From positions 235,225,803 to 235,289,802 of the forward strand of contig NC_081415.1 of NCBI RefSeq assembly GCF_030272615.1: 64,000 nt of DNA, read 5' to 3'. Positions 57,188 to 64,000 of this stretch are shown here, piece after piece (the first letter of the stretch is position 1; each line of letters starts with the position of its first letter). The notes under the pieces are model-generated. The model saw nothing but the letters and a program-made list of their open reading frames with translations, ran no database searches and was not told the DNA's origin. Made by a program: the position numbers and the translations under genes. The stretch is from Cryptomeria japonica. Lineage: Eukaryota; Streptophyta; Pinopsida; Cupressales; Cupressaceae.

Positions 57188-60100
57188 ATGATTGTTTTAT
57201 CATGGAATGTAAGGGGCTTGAACAGTGGCCCTAGACAAAAAGTTGTTTGGGAGTTGATAAGGAGTCAAGCTCCTGATATCCTTTTTTGCAGGAGACAAAA
57301 CTTTCTGTGGAAAGTATGATGGATCTGGTGCCAAAGATTTGGGGGAGAAGTTAGTGTTAGTGTATTGGTGTTGTGGGCTCCTTGGGAGGGGTGGCCTGTC
57401 TCTGGAACCCTCTAAGGATTCGTCCTGATTGGTGGGTGGCTTCCAGATATTCTTTATCCAGGGTTGTCTCTAGTCTTGAGATTGAGGAATATATCTTGGT
57501 TACTAACATCTATGCCCCCACTGATCTTCAGGGCAAGCAGAATTTATGGGCCCATATCTCAGGTATGCGGAGGTTGGCCCCTTTGCATCCTTGGATTATG
57601 GCAGGCAATTTCAATGCCATCCTTGAGTTGAGTGAGAAGAAGGGGGGTGTTATGTGGCTAGAACCTTCGTCTCTCCTTCTTTGAGATAATATAGCTTTGT
57701 TGCATCTTGTTGACATTAAGCCTGGTAATGGCCTGTTCACCTGGAACAATAGAAGGTTAGGGGAGTATTGGATTGCAGAAAGGTTAGATCATTTTCTGGT
57801 TTCTAGTTTTTGGATTGGTGGGGAGTGGTCTACTAGCTCGGAGATTCTTGATTGGAGAGGATCCGATCACTGGCCCATTAAGTTGGTTTCTTCTTCTGCT
57901 CGGGCTGCTCACTCTCCTTCTTTCAAATTCCAACTTATGTGGCTTTGGGATCCTGCTTTGCAGACTCTTGTTGTAGATTGATGGAGACAAGGGAGGTCGG
58001 CCTTCGGCATTGCTATGTATACTTTTGCCAAGCAACTGCAATTTGTTAAGTTTCAGCTTAAAAAGTGGAACCGCCAGGGTTTCAAAAATATTTTCCATGC
58101 TAAGAAAGTTGCTCAGATTGAGTTAAATGCAATCACCAGTGACATCAGAGAGTGTGGTCTGTCGGAAGCTCTGCTTAGGGAGGAAGACAGGGCTGTCAAG
58201 GCTCTAGAGGAATGGGAGCTTAGGGAAGAAAATTTTTGGAAACAAAGAGCTCATATTGATTGGTTGCAAGAGGGTGATAAGAAAACGGCATTCTTCTTCA
58301 ACTCGGTGAAAGCTAGAACACATGGAAATGCCATTCTCATTCTGGTTAATGATAGAGGTGACTAGCTCTCATCTCTGCAGGAGATTTCTAGGGAGTCATT
58401 ACTTTATTTCCAGGCCCTCTTCAGGGAGGAGGCTCAGGGGGAACTGGTGGAGGAGAATAAAGTTCTTGATTGCATCCCCTCTCTAGTTACTAGGGAGATG
58501 AATGAGCAGCTTATGGGCCCCATTTCATTGGAGGAACTTGAGAGGATTGTTTTTCACATGAGAAAGGGAAAGGACCCTGGTCCGGATGGGTTCTCGATAG
58601 AATTCTTTCAAGAGTTCTGGGATATTATCAAATTGGACTTATGGGAAGTTATTCAGGAGTCTTAGAGGAATAAGCAGATGCTTTGGGCATTGAATGCAAC
58701 CTTCATCGCTCTCATCCCCAAGTGCGATGGGGCTGACAGGTTAGGTCAAATCCAACCCATCTCCCTCTGCAATGTGATTTACAAGATTATCTCTAAGCTG
58801 ATAGCGGATAGGCTGGAAAAGTGTCTGGGGGATGTTATCTCCAAAGAGAAAAGTGAGTTTGTGGAAGGATGCCAAATTTTGGATGGGGTGGTTATTGCTA
58901 TGGAGACTATTCACTCTATGGAAAACTCCAAGAAAAAAACTATGTTCATTAAGTTGGATATGGCTAAGGCTTACGATAGAGTTCGTTGGTCCTTCCTTCA
59001 GAAGATTCTCAGGGATTTTGGCTTTGCTGACAAATGGATCCAATGGGTAATAAGCTATGTGATGTCTACATCTTTCTCGGTGCTAATCAATGGCGACCAT
59101 ACTGAGTTGTTTGGTACGTCTAGGGGTCTTCGCCAAGGGGACCCCCTATCACCATACCTATTCATTCTTCTGGTTGAGGGCTCGGGGAGGTTGATTAAAC
59201 ATAATGTGGGTCAGGGAATTATTCAGGGATGGAGCTGGGGTAATGACTTGCAACCACAATCTCACTTGTAGTTTGTGGATGACATGACCCTGATGGGTCT
59301 TGCTCGGATCAGAGAGGCCACTAATCTGAGAAAGGTTTTGGATGTTTATCTTGCAGCTTTGGGCCAAATGATTAATGAGGATAAATCTTCTATCCTCTTT
59401 TTCAATCCTCCGGGTCCTATCTAAAGGAAGATTGCTCTTATCCTGAGATTCCAAGTTGGCTATTTTCCCTTGACTTATTTGGGTATTCCTATTTGTCCTG
59501 GTAACCCTCCTAAGGACTCCTGGCAGGGCATCTTGTATAAATTTTGCATGAAGGTTGATCACTGGACTAATAGATGGTTATCCTTTGCTGGGAGGGTTCA
59601 GCTGATCCAGTCGGTGGTTCAGGCTCTTCCGACTTTTTGATGTATGCTTCAAGTGGCACCTAAGTGGTTCTTGAAGGGATTGGACTCTTTGGCTAGGCAA
59701 TACTTATGGGCAGGTAGCCTCTCCTCCTCTAAATGGAGTCTTGTAAATTGGGAGTTGGTGTGTAGCCCGAAGCAGTCAGGTGGGCTTGGGTTAAGACAGT
59801 CTATCTTATTTGGGGAGGCTCTGGCAGCTAAATTATACTGGAGGTGCTGTGTGGAGCAGGATCATGGCTGGGCTAGGATTTTGGCCTACAAATATATGCA
59901 CAGGATCTCGATGGAGGAAATTCCAAGATATTCGCTGAAGGGTAAAGGCTCAACAATTTGGAGTACTCTTAAGAAAGGGGCCTCCCTTATTAAGGAAGGT
60001 CTCTTTTGGATTTGCAGGAGGGGGGAAGAGGTCCTATTCTGGAACAACTCTTGGGATGGTTAGCCCCCATCCTGGATCAGTTTCCCAACCTTGGGACTCT

Positions 60101-61469
60101 TTGCTAGAGGTTTTTGGAGGCGGGGTGGTCTAGGGTGAGTGACTTCAAGGTTGTGTATAGGTGTGGGTAGCTGGAGATGGAGCGGTTGAAGACCTCTAAT
60201 GAGTTGTCAGTTGCTGGGATGGAGGAAGAGTGTATAGAGTTGTATGACATTTTGGTGAATAGACATTGTAGCTCTCTCAAGGGTAGGGACGATCTTGCTT
60301 GGATCCCCAATCCTAAGGGCGTCTTTACTATTGCCAGTGGATACCGAGTACTATTAAACCGGAGACTTGTGGGAAGAGAGGTGCCTTGGTGGAAATAGGT
60401 GTGGAAAGGTCTTTCTTGGCCAAAGTGTAATTGCTTCGCCTAAACTTTGGCCTTGAACAGATGCCTAACCAGGGACAATATCCGCAAGAGAGGATTTTTG
60501 GGGCCTTCCATTTGTGCCTTATGAGGTAATGGGGAGGAGGAATCCTCACACCTATTTTTTAGATGCCCCTTCTCTATGCTTATCTGGCACTATTGGTGGG
60601 GGGTGTGGAAGCATCCTTGTGTTCACGTGGATTCACTGGTGGAGTTTTGGAGCAACTTGGGTAGACCTCCTATCTTCTCCTCCTTCCTCTAGACTGTCTG
60701 GTTCATTGCGCCTATCTTTATTTTGTGGCAAATTTGGCTTGAAAGGAACAGGAGGATCTTCCGGGAGGTCAGACTGATGGTTCAACAAGTGTGGAATAGA
60801 ATCATGGTTATGATCAGGGAGACGGTGGAAGCAAAATGTGAGGTGCATTTTTCTCTGAATAAAGATGAGGTGAATATTGTGAGAAGGTTGGGACTGCAAG
60901 GTTTGTCCTCTGCCTCGGCTTGTGCCAGGAGAGGTAGACGTTCTTTGAAGAAGGTTCAAAGGATCAGAAGATGGATTCCTCCTCAGGATGAGATTATCAA
61001 AATTAATACTGATGGTTCCTCTAGGGGTAACCCAGGCCCTACTGGGATTGGTGGTGTGGGTAGGAATAGTATGGGGGAGGTGGTCCTCTTATTTTCAGTT
61101 CATAAAGGGTGGCATTCTAATAATTTTATGGAGGGCTTTGCTATTCTCTATGCCTTGGAGTGTGCCTAGGAGTTGGGTTGTAGAAAGGTTATCTGTGAAT
61201 CAGACTCTCAAGTTGTGGTGAACTTGTTGACAGAGCAGAAGGTGAGTGGCGTGCATTGGCAGTTGGTAGAGATTGTTCATCAGATTATTTATATTAGCTC
61301 GGCTATGGAGCAGGTATCTTTCATCCATATTCCTCGTGAGTGGAATAGGGTTGCCGATTGTTTGGCCTAGTGGGCTTCGAAACATGGTAGTGACTGGAAA
61401 GTTGAAGGGTGGGATCATCTTTCCCCAGATTATTGTCAAGACCTGCAGAAGATTCTGGCTGAAGACTAG
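57188..61469 (+). pseudogene. LINE ORF2 remnant: endonuclease, RT, RNase H
   Basis: The start is MIVLSWNVRGLN at 57188. A lost T in the run near 57283 frameshifts the endonuclease. Further words are NIYAPTDLQGK, WIMAGNFNAIL and WRGSDHWPI. RT shows GKDPGPDGFSIEFF, FIKLDMAKAYDRV, LRQGDPLSPYLF and FVDD (about 59274), with a TAG right before FVDD. The C-terminal region has KINTDGSSRGNPGP and ESDSQVVV, an RNase H domain known in part of the plant L1 clade. At least ten stops make it inactive. Confidence 0.88.
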
Positions 61470-61598
61470 GATGGGTATGAGATCGTTGATCTTGGTTTGG
61501 GCTTGTGGTTCTTTTCTAGGGCCTTAGGGCCTTGGGTCTCTATGTAATTCTTGTGTCTGATTTTCAATAAAAAATTTACCCCCTTTTTTTAAAAAAAA

Positions 61599-62159
61599 GT
61601 TAGAATTATTGTTTTTAGGAAAAAATCAAGAATATCCCAAGAAGGGACATTACAAAGTTATTTTATGAAGCCATGTTATTTTATAAACCATCTCTAATTT
61701 ATTTAATCACATATTTTGGTTTGATTGACATCCTTATTATCATATCAATTTTGATACTCGTGCATCTCCTTAAAGCTATACATATTTCATAAACATAAAG
61801 TCATTCACATTATTGCATATTAATGTATTTACAATGTTTAATTACAAAACTAGAAATCAATCTCTATTCAAAGGATGTGCATTCCATAAAAATTATTGGT
61901 CCCCCTTTCCTAATAGTTTAACTATAGTGATCACCTTGGAATGCATGGCATGTAAATATAAATAAAATATAAATATAAACATTGTTTGACTTCAAAATTC
62001 AAACCACTAAAACATCTCCATCAAGGCATTTTGATTGATAATGATAAAAGAGGTATTCAATAATGTTTATGAATCCTAAATGTGTGTAGAATCTATTCTA
62101 TATGACTAATCAAAATCACATGCTACACTTACTTCTTTCAAGATGGGCTTTAAGCCATT
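61599..62159. other. AT-rich spacer
   Basis: No gene, repeat or motif is recognised in this stretch. Confidence 0.4.
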
Positions 62160-63350
62160 AACTCTAAATTTATTGTGAGGCTTAATGAGATACAATTCAC
62201 CCACTTATCACTATCATGGGTATTCAATCAATCTATCTTACTTGCAACAAGGAGAGAAGAGGAATAAATTGGGAGATGAAGCTCATAAAATCACACCAAG
62301 TAAAACATCTATTTTTTTATTTGCAAATTATGTGTGTCGTATTTGGAAAATCTCATTTCCATAGAAATAGTGCAAAGGATCTCTATGTGTGGACCATTAT
62401 GAGATTATTCAAGGTTTTCCCACTCTTGTCTCGTGGAATGCAATGATCACAATATTTAAGGAGATTTTTGTCAAATAGTATAGTTGGAAATTCTCTACCA
62501 GACATGCATGCAAAATGTGAAATCATAGACAATGCACCTAAATTATTTGACAATATTCCCCAAAGAGATGTCATGTCAGGGTTAATGAAATGAAACGATT
62601 GTATGATGTGCACAAATTTGTATATTTTGCAAGGAATCCCTCAAAATCTTTGAATTAATGAAGCATTCTTGAGCACATCCTAACATTGTAAGCTTTGTTT
62701 TTGTTCTCATTAGTGGATGAGGGTTGTACATTCTTCAATCACATATCCTTATTGCATTACATATATAGTTGATCAATAGGTGTCCATGGTTGACCTTCAT
62801 ACTCATGTTGTTTATTAAGCTTCCAATTAGACCTATGGTGGTTGTGTGGGCGTGTTCTCTTGGTGCTTGTAGATCATATATGAATATAGGTTAGGTATTT
62901 CCAACACTACATTTTTAATTGTATCCTAAAAATGTTGTAGGCTTGCAACTTATCTTTCACTCTAAAACATATATTCAAAAGTGGTTAAGTGTGTGAGGTT
63001 CAAATAGTAAGGAGATTGATGAAAGAGAAAAACTAAAAGATACCTAGATGTAGTTGGATTGAAGGCCATACAATAGTACATTCTTTTAGTGTAGGAGATA
63101 AATAACATCAGAGATGTAATAATGGATGAAAGAGTTGGTCATTTATAGACATGTCATAATGCAAAAAATTTTATTGGTAGATCTCTTTTAATCAAAGCAT
63201 ACCCAAGAGTAATTATTGACAAAGATTTGAGTGCAAGTGTATGTAGAGACACAAAGCTAGGGCAATGGTAGTGGCAAGGGATAGCCTTAAGAATGTTCAT
63301 TGCTATTGGAATGTGTTGTACCAAAACTTTTGCAACACTTCAAGCAAAAT
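62160..63350 (+). pseudogene. PPR-DYW pseudogene
   Basis: Fragments in shifting frames read as a plant organelle RNA-editing PPR protein in the normal order. These are LVSWNAMI (about 62425), VGNSLPDMHAKC then LFDNIPQRDVMS (about 62485-62575), PNIVSFVFVL (about 62680), and GCTFFNHIS (about 62730). Then come PRCSWIEGHTIVHSFSVGDK (about 63040-63110), matching the E/E+ motifs, and a decayed DYW-like end around 63180-63300. Frameshifts and stops are frequent. This is the only trace of a host-type gene. Confidence 0.7.
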
Positions 63351-64000
63351 CAATGTCGTGTTTACCCTAATTAGGCTTGCAAGAATTTTCTTCCTTCATA
63401 AATGTGTTTCAAAATTGCAATTGTCAATGAGCTCATAGGAAGAAAGTCTACAAATCCATCAAACACTTTAGGAAAAAATTATAAACTACTGTAAAAAAAA
63501 GCGCCAAACATTAGACAAAACCAATAGGTTCCCCACCCAAAAATAACATATCATCTAATTAATGTTGCCTTTTATTTTAGAATAATAGTTGCCTACAAAA
63601 GTAATCATACATCAAATTGATATATTGCCTATGATAATCTTAAAAAAATACCTTTGCCTTGTATAAGAACAAGATATTTACCACTTATAATTTACATATG
63701 TTTTTTTGAGTTAATTGGTAAATTTATTAACATGTATCTTGGTAATTTAAATATAGTTGCATGCTTTTAAAATTTTCCTTGCAATCCTCTACAATATATT
63801 TTTTGGCTTTAGATGGCATAATTGAGGTAGATACCTTAGTCTAGGATTTTTGGGTATACCAAATTTAATTGTTTCTCAATATTCTCCCAATTTTTGATAT
63901 TTTATATGTTATCTTATTCCTTTTATGTAATATATTATATATGTTATCTTTTCCTTTTTATGTAATAAATTGTGGGTGAGAATATGGATTGTCATTAAGG
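63351..64000. other. AT-rich terminal stretch
   Basis: Nothing recognisable is seen beyond the PPR pseudogene. Confidence 0.4.

Larger units (their letters stand above)
56241..61598 (+). mobile_element. L1-type LINE, decayed
   Basis: It has a truncated ORF1 with a CCHC knuckle and an ORF2 with endonuclease, RT and a C-terminal RNase H. AATAAA lies at about 61568 and an A run ends at 61598. The 5' end is set by loss of Sirevirus LTR match at 56240. No target duplication is found. Confidence 0.88.

Overview
The window is land-plant nuclear DNA made almost entirely of nested, mostly decayed transposable elements. AT-rich spacers, repeated layers of retrotransposons, plant mobile domain (PMD) genes and a decayed PPR-DYW gene all point to a seed plant with a repeat-rich genome. 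A conifer is plausible, but the species is not identified. No intact single-copy host gene is visible.

Layout. Positions 1-6689 hold a minus-strand Sirevirus-like Ty1/copia derivative with LTRs, a PBS, a gag remnant and a large 3' ORF, but no pol. Its right LTR is split at 6689 by a plus-strand Tat-type Ty3/gypsy element (element 1, 6690-40402, TSD ATAGC). The 5' LTR of element 1 is in turn split by a 13-kb terminal-inverted-repeat DNA transposon (7374-20438, TSD TTTG). Its 3' LTR is split by a minus-strand, RT-less LTR retrotransposon (element 3, 32066-39882, TSD CACAT). With the insertions removed, both LTRs of element 1 measure 802 bp, and each LTR supplies the empty site for the insertion in the other. 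A second Tat element (element 2, minus strand, 40760-55591) keeps gag, protease, a G-patch-like region, RT, RNase H, a second RNase H and integrase. It is flanked by a duplicated junction and scrambled filler DNA. A dead L1-type LINE (56241-61598) and a PPR-DYW pseudogene (about 62160-63350) finish the window.

Most notable content. (1) The DNA transposon has a five-exon transposase gene that reads open for 934 codons with consistent splice phases, a convergent three-exon second gene, and arrays of palindromes. (2) Both Tat elements carry an antisense, spliced PMD gene with its own TATA box between pol and the 3' LTR. (3) A short motif near GCGTCTGTGT is arrayed in the gag leader and in the PMD intron of both elements, always in the sense of the local transcript. 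(4) The PMD intron also holds an array of small hairpins whose stems vary in sequence but stay complementary. Together these suggest a two-transcript retrotransposon with shared RNA or DNA signals and a captured silencing-related host gene; the functional reading is inference.
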